A program made the position numbers and the translations under genes. This document shows, piece after piece, positions 1-7,703 of a stretch of 30,816 nt of DNA (within the stretch, counting starts at the first letter, position 1; the number at the start of each line of letters is the position of its first letter). The stretch lies in the NCBI GenBank assembly GCA_910579275.1, contig CAJTTO010000048.1:1-30816 (forward strand), written 5' to 3'. The DNA is from an uncultured Lachnospiraceae bacterium (lineage in GTDB: Bacteria; Bacillota; Clostridia; Lachnospirales; Lachnospiraceae). The notes under the pieces were generated by a model. That model did no database searches and was not told the DNA's origin. It was given only the letters and a program-made list of their open reading frames with translations.

Positions 1-72
1 GGAAATTTCTGAAGCCTTATAAAACAAGGGGTTCGAGTTTCCGAGAGCACACGGGGTTTATAGGAGGGAAAA

Positions 73-747
73 ATGATAAAGGCGATATATTTTGATTTAT
101 TTTTCACATTGATAGTTCCCACATATGAAAAAACAAACAACGAATATGAGATATTGAACTTATCTGTTGGCGAGTGGGAACAATACGCTGAAAACGATAT
201 ACTGTATCATGAAAGAGCTTTGGGTTTCGTGAAAACTGAAAAAGAGATTATAGATAAGATAGTATCCCTTATGCCGTTTGAAGTTAGTGTTATCCAAAAA
301 GAGCAAGTACTATTTGCTCGTGAGCAGAGAATGAAAAATGCCCTAAAAATGATATCGAAAGAAATATTAGATACTTTAGAAAAATTGAAATTAAAAGATA
401 TCAAATTGGGGCTGATAAGTAATGCAGATTGCATTGATTGTAAGTATTGGAACCAATCACCATTATTTAGATATTTTGATGATTCTATTTTTTCGTGCAA
501 TGTGGGATTATTAAAACCTGACAGGCAAATTTATGAGTTGGCAATGCAGCGTTTGAATGTATTGCCAGAGCAATGTCTGTTTGTCGGAGATGGCGGCTCA
601 AATGAATTATGTGGCGCGAAGTCAGCAGGTATGGGCACCGTTTTTTCTGAAATGCTTGAAACGAAAAACGCTGCACAGAGAGAATCTATCATCAAATATT
701 CAGATTATCATATTAAACATATTAATGAACTATTTAATTATCTGTGA
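73..747 (+). CDS. HAD-superfamily hydrolase-like protein with altered motif I
   Basis: This 224-residue soluble protein has the layout of a haloacid dehalogenase (HAD) superfamily enzyme. Motif I is FDLFFTL, with the nucleophile Asp8. Motif II is LISNAD near residue 118, motif III is the Lys of GLLKPD near 147, and motif IV is VGDGGSNE near 172. A helical cap lies between motifs I and II. Canonical HAD phosphatases have DxD in motif I; here the second Asp, the usual acid/base, is Phe10. The substrate cannot be predicted and may not be a simple phosphate ester. The start is supported by AGGAGGG about 6 nt upstream. The gene is visibly richer in A+T than purL and later genes, and has no operon partner. 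The fold call is firm; the activity is unknown. Confidence 0.8.
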   Translation: MIKAIYFDLFFTLIVPTYEKTNNEYEILNLSVGEWEQYAENDILYHERALGFVKTEKEIIDKIVSLMPFEVSVIQKEQVLFAREQRMKNALKMISKEILDTLEKLKLKDIKLGLISNADCIDCKYWNQSPLFRYFDDSIFSCNVGLLKPDRQIYELAMQRLNVLPEQCLFVGDGGSNELCGAKSAGMGTVFSEMLETKNAAQRESIIKYSDYHIKHINELFNYL

Positions 748-828
748 CGAAAATTCCGATTTTTTAGAACTGTTAAGTTGTTGCAGATTACATAATTTGC
801 ATAGAAAAATATTTAAAAAGGAAAATTT

Positions 829-980
829 ATGGACTGGGAACACTTTCCCGAAATGATTTCGGACTACAGTGCAGAGGATGAGACTTTACACATTTTGCAT
901 AATCTGATAAGGATTAGGCTATCAATACCATCATAGATGATAAAGGCAGTAAATTGATGCAGGGAGGCGCTGGTTTGTAG
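829..980 (+). pseudogene. Possible frameshifted remnant of a small gene
   Basis: An ATG at 829 opens a 35-codon frame (MDWEHFPEMISDYSAEDE...) that ends at 934-936. An overlapping second frame, 918-980, reads AINTIIDDKGSKLMQGG and ends at TAG 978-980. Both segments have protein-like composition, and joining them with one frameshift near 905-918 would give a continuous peptide of about 50 residues. A-rich sequence with GGAAAA lies just before 829, but there is no strong ribosome site. I do not recognise the family. It could equally be chance open frame in a 246-bp gap. Confidence 0.3.
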
Positions 981-993
981 GAGGTTCAAGAGA

Positions 994-2583
994 ATGAGAC
1001 GTAGATTTAACATAACAGGTTTATGCAGTCCGGAGAGACATTATATGGTTCGGCTGGATGACAGGTTAAAAAAGATAAAGGAAGACTATATAGATTACGG
1101 CAGCTATTTTGTTATCAACAGGGGACGCCAATATGGAAAGACAACAACATTGAGAAGCCTTAAAAAATATCTGTCGGAAGAGTACATTGTGGTGTCGATG
1201 GATTTTCAAGAACTTGGAACAGAGGAATTTGCAGATGCCTATATTTTTACGCGTGAGTTTGCAAAAGTGTTTATAAGGTCGTCCAAAACCAGTGGGTTAA
1301 GTGATATAGAAGAGTTACGAAAATCACTGGCTGAGTTGATCGAAAAAAGAGACAGCAGCTTAAATGATTTATTTGACTGTCTTAGCAGCCTGTGCGCAAG
1401 CAGCCCTCGCCCCATTGTTTTAATGATAGATGAAGTTGACAGCGCCAGCAATAATCAAGTGTTTGTTGAGTTTCTGGCACTTCTTAGAAAATATTATTTA
1501 AACCGTGATGACACGCCAATCTTCCATTCCGTAATTCTTGCGGGTGTTTACGATATCAAAAATCTGAAACTAAAATTGCGCCCCGAATCAGAACAACAGT
1601 ATAACAGCCCGTGGAATATCGCGGCAAAGTTCAAGATTGATATGAGCTTTTCCACAGACCAGATTGCTGCTATGCTGGCAGAGTATGAAGCGGACTATCA
1701 CACAGGAATGGACATTCACAAAATGGCACAAGAGATATACCAGTACACATCTGGCTATCCTGTGCTTGTCTCATCAATCTGCAAATATATTGATGAGGAC
1801 TTGACGGAGGAGCATGGCTTTGAGAATTTGGGAAAAGCATGGACAACGGAAGGAATCACAAGGGCTGTCAAAGCAATACTTATGGATAATACGCCGCTGT
1901 TTGGCAGTATGATACGCCATTTAAATGAATATCCAGCGATGAAAAAAATGTTTCAGGCAATTCTTTTTGAGGGAAATGTATTTGCGTATAATCCTGATAC
2001 CAAAGAAATCAATCTTGCCTGTATGTTTGGTTATGCCATGGACAGGGGCGGGAACGTTCACATTGCAAACCGTATATTTGAAACACGACTGTACAATTAC
2101 TTTCTGGCCGAGGAAGAACTATCAAGCGCAATTGGAAACAAGGCAAAGCGGGATAAGTGCTATTTTATCCATGATGGAATGCTTGATATGGACGAGGTGA
2201 TGAAGAAATTTGTGGAACATTTTCATGAAATCTATGGAAATGAGAACATGAACTTCATAGAGAAGTTTGGACGCAAAATCTTCCTGCTGTATTTAAGGCC
2301 GATTATCAACGGAACAGGGAACTATTATATTGAGGCACAGACGAGGGACGAGCGGCGCACAGACATCATCGTGGATTACCTTGGCGAGCAGTTTATTATC
2401 GAACTCAAAATCTGGCACGGAAATGAGTACAACGAGAGGGGCGAGAGACAGCTTGCGGAATACTTGGACTATTACCATAAGGACAAAGGGTATCTGCTGA
2501 GTTTTAATTTCAACAAAAAGAAAGAGACTGGCGTGAGGGAAATTGTCCTTGGAACAAAGACCATTGTAGAGGCGGTGGTGTAG
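994..2583 (+). CDS. AAA-ATPase-like protein with C-terminal PD-(D/E)XK nuclease domain
   Basis: This 529-residue protein joins two domains. The N-terminal P-loop ATPase has a Walker A GRQYGKTT (Lys49) and Walker B IVLMIDEVD (Asp146-Glu147), and resembles the AAA-ATPase_like/AAA_35 group. The C-terminal segment carries a complete PD-(D/E)XK signature: Asp457 in RRTDIIVDY, Glu470-x-Lys472 in IIELKIW, and Gln486 in GERQLAEY. Proteins of this build are common and often multicopy in Bacteroidetes and Clostridia. Their role is unsettled; DNA defence, transposon-related or regulatory roles have all been considered. AGGAGG at 979-984 fixes the start. The gene is solitary and intact, and its stop codon abuts a sequence matching the end of the MITE at 28.9 kb. 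The domain calls are firm; the function is unknown. Confidence 0.82.
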   Translation: MRRRFNITGLCSPERHYMVRLDDRLKKIKEDYIDYGSYFVINRGRQYGKTTTLRSLKKYLSEEYIVVSMDFQELGTEEFADAYIFTREFAKVFIRSSKTSGLSDIEELRKSLAELIEKRDSSLNDLFDCLSSLCASSPRPIVLMIDEVDSASNNQVFVEFLALLRKYYLNRDDTPIFHSVILAGVYDIKNLKLKLRPESEQQYNSPWNIAAKFKIDMSFSTDQIAAMLAEYEADYHTGMDIHKMAQEIYQYTSGYPVLVSSICKYIDEDLTEEHGFENLGKAWTTEGITRAVKAILMDNTPLFGSMIRHLNEYPAMKKMFQAILFEGNVFAYNPDTKEINLACMFGYAMDRGGNVHIANRIFETRLYNYFLAEEELSSAIGNKAKRDKCYFIHDGMLDMDEVMKKFVEHFHEIYGNENMNFIEKFGRKIFLLYLRPIINGTGNYYIEAQTRDERRTDIIVDYLGEQFIIELKIWHGNEYNERGERQLAEYLDYYHKDKGYLLSFNFNKKKETGVREIVLGTKTIVEAVV

Positions 2584-2606
2584 AAGCCGAAGGCTGAACT
2601 GTTGCA
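2584..2606 (+). repeat. Sequence matching the right end of the 28.9-kb MITE
   Basis: Positions 2584-2604 are identical to 29022-29042, inside and up to the right terminal repeat of the element at 28890-29044. The match then continues with one mismatch (GTTGC here, GTTAC there). No left end or target duplication is visible, so this is a solitary end or relic. It begins directly after the stop codon of the AAA-ATPase gene and lies about 28 bp before the purL -35 box. It also contains a small AGCC-GAA-GGCT hairpin. Confidence 0.6.
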
Positions 2607-2634
2607 ACGGAGTTGAAATTCTGCGGATTATATG

Positions 2635-2662
2635 TTGAAAAATATGACGAATCCGTTATAAT
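2635..2662 (+). promoter_or_regulatory. Sigma-A promoter of purL
   Basis: TTGAAA (2635-2640), a 16-bp spacer and TATAAT (2657-2662) form a good vegetative promoter. Transcription would start near 2669. The ATG at 2668 could therefore hardly be translated, which supports the purL start at 2713. I see no purine riboswitch fold in the short leader. Confidence 0.7.
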
Positions 2663-2712
2663 GAAAAGTGAAATCATCACTACATATTAAAAATTTACGG
2701 AGGACTCAGAAA

Positions 2713-5700
2713 ATGGGAAAAGTGAAACGTATTTACGTGGAAAAAAAGGAATCCTTTGCCGTGAAGGCGAGGGAACTTGAAGAGGAGCTGAAGGGCTATC
2801 TGGGCATTGCAGGGCTGAAAAAAGTTAGAATTTTCATCCGTTATGATGTGGAGAATATATCAGATGCTATATTTGAGAAGGCTTGCAGCAGTGTATTTTC
2901 AGAGCCGCCTGTTGATGACTTATATATGGAAAACATTGAAATGCCGGAAAACGCCCGCTGCTTTTCAGTGGAGTTTCTGCCGGGGCAGTTCGACCAGAGG
3001 GCGGATTCCGCAGTGCAGTGCGTGCAGTTTTTAAAGGAGGACGAGCAGCCCATCATCAAGACAGCCGTCACCTATCTGCTGATTGGGACTATTTCGGACA
3101 GTGAATTCGACAAGATTAAAAGTTACTGTATCAATCCGGTAGATTCGCGGGAAACAGGGCTTGAGAAGCCGGAGACACTGGTGCAGTCCTTTGAGGAACC
3201 CGCCGATGTCGGATGCTTTGATGGCTTTGCGGATATGGACGAGGATGCGCTTAGTGAGCTTTACGGTTCGCTTGGACTTGCCATGACCTTCAAGGATTTC
3301 CAGCACATCCAGAATTATTTTAAGAATGAGGAGCACAGAGACCCGACGGTCACGGAAGTCAGAGTACTTGACACCTATTGGTCCGACCACTGCCGTCACA
3401 CGACGTTTTCTACGGAGTTGAAGGAGGTGTCGTTTGAGGACGGTTATTATACAGCGCCAATCAGGACAACCTATGAAAATTATCTTGCTGTCCGCGAGGA
3501 AATTTTTGCAGGCAGAAAGGACAAGTATGTCTGTCTGATGGATTTGGCGCTCATGGCGATGCGCAAGCTCAAAAAGGACGGCAGGCTCGAGGATATGGAA
3601 AAGTCGGATGAGATAAATGCCTGCTCGATTGTCGTGCCAGTGGAGATTGACAAGGAGGACGGAAAGGGCGTCATCACAGAGGAGTGGCTTGTAAACTTCA
3701 AGAACGAGACACATAACCACCCGACGGAAATCGAGCCGTTCGGCGGCGCGGCAACCTGCCTTGGCGGAGCCATTCGTGACCCTCTTTCCGGCCGTACTTA
3801 TGTCTATCAGGCGATGCGTGTCACAGGCGCGGCAGACCCGACAGTGCCCGTTGAGAACACTATGCGGGGCAAGCTTTCCCAGAAAAAGCTGGTGCGCGGC
3901 GCGGCGAGCGGCTATTCGTCTTACGGCAACCAGATTGGGCTTGCAACGGGATTTGTCAAGGAAGTCTACCATCCAAACTATGTGGCAAAGCGAATGGAAA
4001 TCGGTGCGGTGATGGCAGCAGCGCCACGTGCAGGCGTTATCCGTGAAAATTCAGACCCCGGCGATATCATTATCCTGCTTGGCGGACGGACAGGGCGCGA
4101 CGGCTGCGGCGGTGCGACGGGTTCCTCGAAGGTGCACACAACGGCGTCCCTGACGACCTGCGGCGCAGAGGTTCAGAAGGGAAATGCGCCGACAGAGCGC
4201 AAATTACAGCGTCTGTTCCGCAGACCCGAGGTCAGCAAAATCATCAAGAAGTGCAACGACTTTGGCGCAGGCGGCGTGTCTGTTGCAATCGGAGAGCTTG
4301 CGGACGGTCTTGTCGTGGACATGGACAAAGTGCCGAAAAAATATGCTGGTCTTGATGGAACCGAGCTTGCCATCTCCGAGTCGCAGGAGAGAATGGCAGT
4401 CGTTGTGGATCCGAAAGATGCTGACCAGTTCCTTGCGTATGCTGCCGAGGAGAATCTGGAGGCCGTGAAGGTTGCGGTTGTCACCGAGGAGCCAAGACTG
4501 GTATTAAAGTGGCGCGGCAGCAAGGTTGTGGATATCGCGAGAGCTTTTCTCGACACAAACGGTGCGCATCAGGAGACGGGTGTATTCGTGGAAACGCCTG
4601 TAAAAGAGGACAACTATTTTCATAAGACAGCAGTCAAAAAGGTTGCGGAGGCACTCGAAAAGAAGGATGTCAAGGAAGCAGTTCTTGCCACATTAAATGA
4701 CCTCAATGTCTGCTCACAGAAAGGTCTGGTGGAAATGTTTGACGCGTCCATCGGGGCAGGCAGTGTGTTCATGCCTTACGGTGGAAAGTACCAGCTCACA
4801 GAGACACAGGCGATGGTGGCAAAGCTCCCTGTTTTAAAGGGAAAGACGGATACCGTGACAATGATGGCGCACGGTTTCGACCCATATCTGTCCAGCTGGA
4901 GCCCATATCACGGTGCTGTGTATGCCGTGACGGAATCCATGGCAAAGATTGTGGCAGCAGGCGGAGACTTCACCAAGATTCGCTTTACCTTTCAGGAATA
5001 TTTCAGGCGTATGACAGAGGAAGATGCCCGCTGGAGCCAGCCGTTTGCGGCGCTGCTCGGCGCGTATGACGCACAGATTGGCTACGGACTGCCCTCGATT
5101 GGCGGTAAGGATTCCATGTCAGGCACGTTCAATGAGATTGATGTGCCGCCCACACTCGTTTCCTTTGCCGTTGATGTTGCAAAGCAGCAGGATATTATTA
5201 CGCCAGAGCTAAAAAATGCAGGGGACAAGCTTGTTGTGTTTGATTTGCCGAAAAATGCGTATGACCTCCCTGATTATGAGAACGTTATGAAACTGTACAG
5301 CAGCGTTGCGAAGCTGATCGCCGACAGGGTGATTGTCGCGGCTTATGCACTCGATTCCAAGGGTATTGTGGCAGCTGCGGCGAAGATGGCATTTGGCAAC
5401 AAAATGGGCGTGGAATTTGACAGCGCACTTGACGCAAAAGCATTGTTTGCGAATGAAACAGGAAGCATAATTGCGGAAGTGCCGTCAAGCAAGCTTTCGG
5501 CACTTGAGGCAGGCGGCGCGGCGTACAGAACGGTCGCTACAGTGCGCGCAGAGAACGAGGGCTTTGTGTACAAAGATACAACCGTGTCGATGGAAGAGGC
5601 ATTGAAGGCATGGACATCAAAGCTTGAAAAAGTATTCCCGACAAAGGCGGTAAAAGGCACAGACGCAATCGAGACAAAGCTCTACGACACCAAAGACATT

Positions 5701-6522
5701 TATGTATGCAAAAACAAAGTGGCAAAACCGACGGTATTCATACCGGTATTCCCCGGCACAAACTGCGAGTATGATTCCACCATCGCATTTGAGCGCGCGG
5801 GTGCCAATGTCGTGACAAAAGTATTCCGCAATCTGTCGGCGGAGGATATCAGGAATTCTGTTGACGCGTTTACGAAAGCAATCGCACAGGCACAGATTAT
5901 CATGTTCCCGGGCGGTTTCTCAGCAGGCGATGAGCCGGACGGAAGCGCGAAGTTCTTTGCGACGGCATTTCAGAATGCAAAGATGAAGGAGGCAGTCAAC
6001 AAGCTGTTGAATGAAAGGGACGGTCTTGCACTCGGTATCTGTAACGGATTTCAGGCGATGATCAAGCTGGGGCTGGTGCCTTATGGTGAGGTAGTCGGGC
6101 AGAAGGAAGATTCCCCGACGCTTACCTACAACACCATCAACCGCCATATTTCCAAGATGGTCTACACAAAGGTTGTCACAAACAAGTCGCCATGGCTGCA
6201 GCTCGCTGAACTTGGCAAGACCTACGTGACACCGGCTTCCCACGGAGAGGGAAGATTTGTGGCGCCGCAGGAGTGGATTGATAAGCTTCTTGCAAACGGA
6301 CAGGTTGCGACACAGTATGCTGATTTTAACGGCAATATCTCCATGGACGAGGAGTGGAACGTGAACGGCTCCTACGCCGCAATCGAAGGAATCACCTCCC
6401 CTGACGGAAGATGCCTTGGCAAGATGGCACACGTGGAACGCCGCGGAGATGGCGTTGCCATGAATATCTATGGGGAACAGGATTTGAAGATTTTTGAAGC
6501 CGGCGTTCTGTATTTTAAATAA
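2713..6522 (+). CDS. purL: Phosphoribosylformylglycinamidine synthase, single-chain type
   Basis: PurL converts FGAR, glutamine and ATP to FGAM in the fourth step of de novo purine synthesis. The 1269-residue product is the large fused type, with synthase and glutaminase on one chain, instead of the PurS/PurL/PurQ set typical of Bacillus. Visible motifs are SDHCRHTTF, the ATP-binding ATGSSKVHT, and repeated synthase-fold segments such as GGKDSMSGTF. The C-terminal glutaminase has FPGTNCEYD, the nucleophile Cys1110 in LGICNGFQ, and His1177/Glu1179 in SHGEGRF. The start at 2713 is chosen over an in-frame ATG at 2668 because GGAGGA (2699-2704) lies 8 nt upstream. The gene is monocistronic and ends in a strong terminator. 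Confidence 0.97.
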   Translation: MGKVKRIYVEKKESFAVKARELEEELKGYLGIAGLKKVRIFIRYDVENISDAIFEKACSSVFSEPPVDDLYMENIEMPENARCFSVEFLPGQFDQRADSAVQCVQFLKEDEQPIIKTAVTYLLIGTISDSEFDKIKSYCINPVDSRETGLEKPETLVQSFEEPADVGCFDGFADMDEDALSELYGSLGLAMTFKDFQHIQNYFKNEEHRDPTVTEVRVLDTYWSDHCRHTTFSTELKEVSFEDGYYTAPIRTTYENYLAVREEIFAGRKDKYVCLMDLALMAMRKLKKDGRLEDMEKSDEINACSIVVPVEIDKEDGKGVITEEWLVNFKNETHNHPTEIEPFGGAATCLGGAIRDPLSGRTYVYQAMRVTGAADPTVPVENTMRGKLSQKKLVRGAASGYSSYGNQIGLATGFVKEVYHPNYVAKRMEIGAVMAAAPRAGVIRENSDPGDIIILLGGRTGRDGCGGATGSSKVHTTASLTTCGAEVQKGNAPTERKLQRLFRRPEVSKIIKKCNDFGAGGVSVAIGELADGLVVDMDKVPKKYAGLDGTELAISESQERMAVVVDPKDADQFLAYAAEENLEAVKVAVVTEEPRLVLKWRGSKVVDIARAFLDTNGAHQETGVFVETPVKEDNYFHKTAVKKVAEALEKKDVKEAVLATLNDLNVCSQKGLVEMFDASIGAGSVFMPYGGKYQLTETQAMVAKLPVLKGKTDTVTMMAHGFDPYLSSWSPYHGAVYAVTESMAKIVAAGGDFTKIRFTFQEYFRRMTEEDARWSQPFAALLGAYDAQIGYGLPSIGGKDSMSGTFNEIDVPPTLVSFAVDVAKQQDIITPELKNAGDKLVVFDLPKNAYDLPDYENVMKLYSSVAKLIADRVIVAAYALDSKGIVAAAAKMAFGNKMGVEFDSALDAKALFANETGSIIAEVPSSKLSALEAGGAAYRTVATVRAENEGFVYKDTTVSMEEALKAWTSKLEKVFPTKAVKGTDAIETKLYDTKDIYVCKNKVAKPTVFIPVFPGTNCEYDSTIAFERAGANVVTKVFRNLSAEDIRNSVDAFTKAIAQAQIIMFPGGFSAGDEPDGSAKFFATAFQNAKMKEAVNKLLNERDGLALGICNGFQAMIKLGLVPYGEVVGQKEDSPTLTYNTINRHISKMVYTKVVTNKSPWLQLAELGKTYVTPASHGEGRFVAPQEWIDKLLANGQVATQYADFNGNISMDEEWNVNGSYAAIEGITSPDGRCLGKMAHVERRGDGVAMNIYGEQDLKIFEAGVLYFK

Positions 6523-6541
6523 ATTTAAAAATTATAAGGAA

Positions 6542-6577
6542 AAACCTTGCACGCGATTTGTGCAAGGTTTTTTAAGT
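6542..6577. terminator. Bidirectional terminator between purL and the AraC-type gene
   Basis: AAAACCTTGCAC, a GCGATTT loop and GTGCAAGGTTTT form a perfect hairpin, with an A tract on the left and a T tract on the right. It serves purL on the plus strand. It can also serve the converging regulator gene, whose stop codon overlaps its right side. Confidence 0.9.
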
Positions 6578-7441
6578 TGTTTTATTTTTTAATAATGCGC
6601 GGTACTCCGATGGTGAGACACCCTTTTGCTTTTTGAAAATACGGCTGAAATACAACGGATTGTCGTAGCCCACAATATTTCCGATTTCCGTGACATTGTA
6701 ATTTGTTGTCTCGAGAAGCATCTGTGCGTTGGTGACACGTATGGAAACGATATATTGCATCGGTGTAGTGTTTGCATACTGCTTAAAGCTGCGGATAAAC
6801 CAGCTCACGCTCATGCCTCTCGATGCCGCGTAGTTCTCGATGTTAATCTCCGTGTTGTAGTTGTCGTTAAAATATTGAATTGCAAGCTCCATCTCCGTGT
6901 CCAGATAGGCATTTTTGATTTTGTGTTCCATGGACAGGTGGCGGTGGATGGAGATAAAAAGCTGCCGCAGCAGCAGCGTCAGCATTTCTTTGTAATCATA
7001 CTGACAGCGCTGCAGTTCATAAATCATCTGTTTAAAAAGTCTCGTGTACTCTAGGGAGGTACCTGTATTGATGACACGAATGTCATCTTTGATTCCGTAG
7101 CTGCGGAGAATGTTTGTGACATTGCTTCCGGTAAAATGAACCCAGAAAACTTCTGTCTGGTCGGTTCCGTAATAAATGTATTTCTGTGGTTCCTTGGGAC
7201 GGTAAACGACCATGTTCCCTGCGGGCACGACCGTATCGATTCCCTCGTCATTGAAATAAAAGTGTGCCTTTCCGGAGGCAATATACAAAATCTGGAAATC
7301 AAGCCGTCCTCTCGGGCGGTAGGTAGGCAGCTTCGGACGTGTAAACAAATGGTATGTGCCACAGCTTCCCACGACGAGCGGCTTGCTCTTGTCTTTAAAG
7401 TCAATCAGTGAATTGTTTAAATAAGCAGAATTAATATACAT
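6572..7441 (-). CDS. AraC-family transcriptional regulator, likely activator of the lac genes
   Basis: About 289 residues. The N-terminal half is a cupin-like sugar-sensing domain (PRGRLDFQILYIASGK, then VVYRPKEPQKY). The C-terminal half has two helix-turn-helix motifs (SWFIRSFKQYANTTPMQYI and NVTEIGNIVGYDNPLYFSRI, followed by FKKQKGVSPSEYR), which is the classic AraC/XylS layout. It is divergent from lacZ, so it probably controls lacZ and the GPH transporter. The reading frame extends to an ATG at 7459, but the ATG at 7441 is preferred: GGGAG lies 11 nt upstream of it, while the upstream ATG has no ribosome site. The inducer is not shown by the sequence; lactose, galactose or another galactoside is the inference. 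Confidence 0.9.
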   Translation of the reverse strand: MYINSAYLNNSLIDFKDKSKPLVVGSCGTYHLFTRPKLPTYRPRGRLDFQILYIASGKAHFYFNDEGIDTVVPAGNMVVYRPKEPQKYIYYGTDQTEVFWVHFTGSNVTNILRSYGIKDDIRVINTGTSLEYTRLFKQMIYELQRCQYDYKEMLTLLLRQLFISIHRHLSMEHKIKNAYLDTEMELAIQYFNDNYNTEINIENYAASRGMSVSWFIRSFKQYANTTPMQYIVSIRVTNAQMLLETTNYNVTEIGNIVGYDNPLYFSRIFKKQKGVSPSEYRALLKNKTT

Positions 7442-7460
7442 TCTTTTTGAAACTCCCATT

Positions 7461-7501
7461 GGAATTGGCCGGGAATTGTAAAGCGATATCGTTACAATTC
7501 C
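7461..7501. promoter_or_regulatory. Candidate AraC-type operator with repeated GGAATTG half-sites
   Basis: GGAATTG occurs at 7461-7467 and 7472-7478, 11 bp apart or about one helical turn. Its complement CAATTCC lies at 7495-7501. GGAATTGTAA (7472-7481) and TTACAATTCC (7492-7501) form a perfect 10-bp inverted repeat with a 10-bp spacer. The site lies just upstream of the regulator start and about 90 bp before the lacZ -10 box, fitting activation of lacZ and autoregulation. Binding is inferred. Confidence 0.45.
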
Positions 7502-7563
7502 TTATGAGCAGGGACTGTAATCACAGTGTATCATTTCGTGCATGTTTTGTCCAATGTAGTTTA

Positions 7564-7592
7564 TGTACGTTTTTCCTTGGAATATTTATAAT
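7564..7592 (+). promoter_or_regulatory. Probable activator-dependent promoter of lacZ
   Basis: TATAAT at 7587-7592 is a perfect -10 box. The hexamer 17 bp upstream, TGTACG (7564-7569), is a poor -35 box. A good -10 with a weak -35 suits a promoter that needs the divergent AraC-type activator. The leader from here to the lacZ start is about 110 nt and shows no riboswitch I recognise. Confidence 0.45.
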
Positions 7593-7703
7593 TAAGCTAC
7601 AAAATACGGAGACAGTTAAAAATGGACTCTCGATAGTTTCAGCCACAACACTGAAGGCATAAAGAGACGCCGGGAGCCTATAAAAAAGAAAAGGAGGTAC
7701 ACG

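Noticed and set aside
1..72. GGGGTTCGAGTTTCCGAG as a tRNA T-arm fragment or attachment site
   Set aside because: Only a T-loop-like string is present, without pairing acceptor or anticodon parts; no integrase is near.
765..785. GAACTGTTAAGTTGTTG as another MITE end
   Set aside because: Only about 9 bases agree, with no inverted partner or target duplication; probably chance.
2668..2712. Upstream in-frame ATG for purL
   Set aside because: It lies at the expected transcription start, and the ATG at 2713 has an ideal GGAGGA.
2663..2712. Purine riboswitch before purL
   Set aside because: The leader of about 45 nt is too short and lacks the conserved aptamer loops.
3031..3972. 313-codon open frame antisense to purL
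   Set aside because: It is opposite the FGAM synthase domain and has no recognizable motif; a codon-bias artefact.
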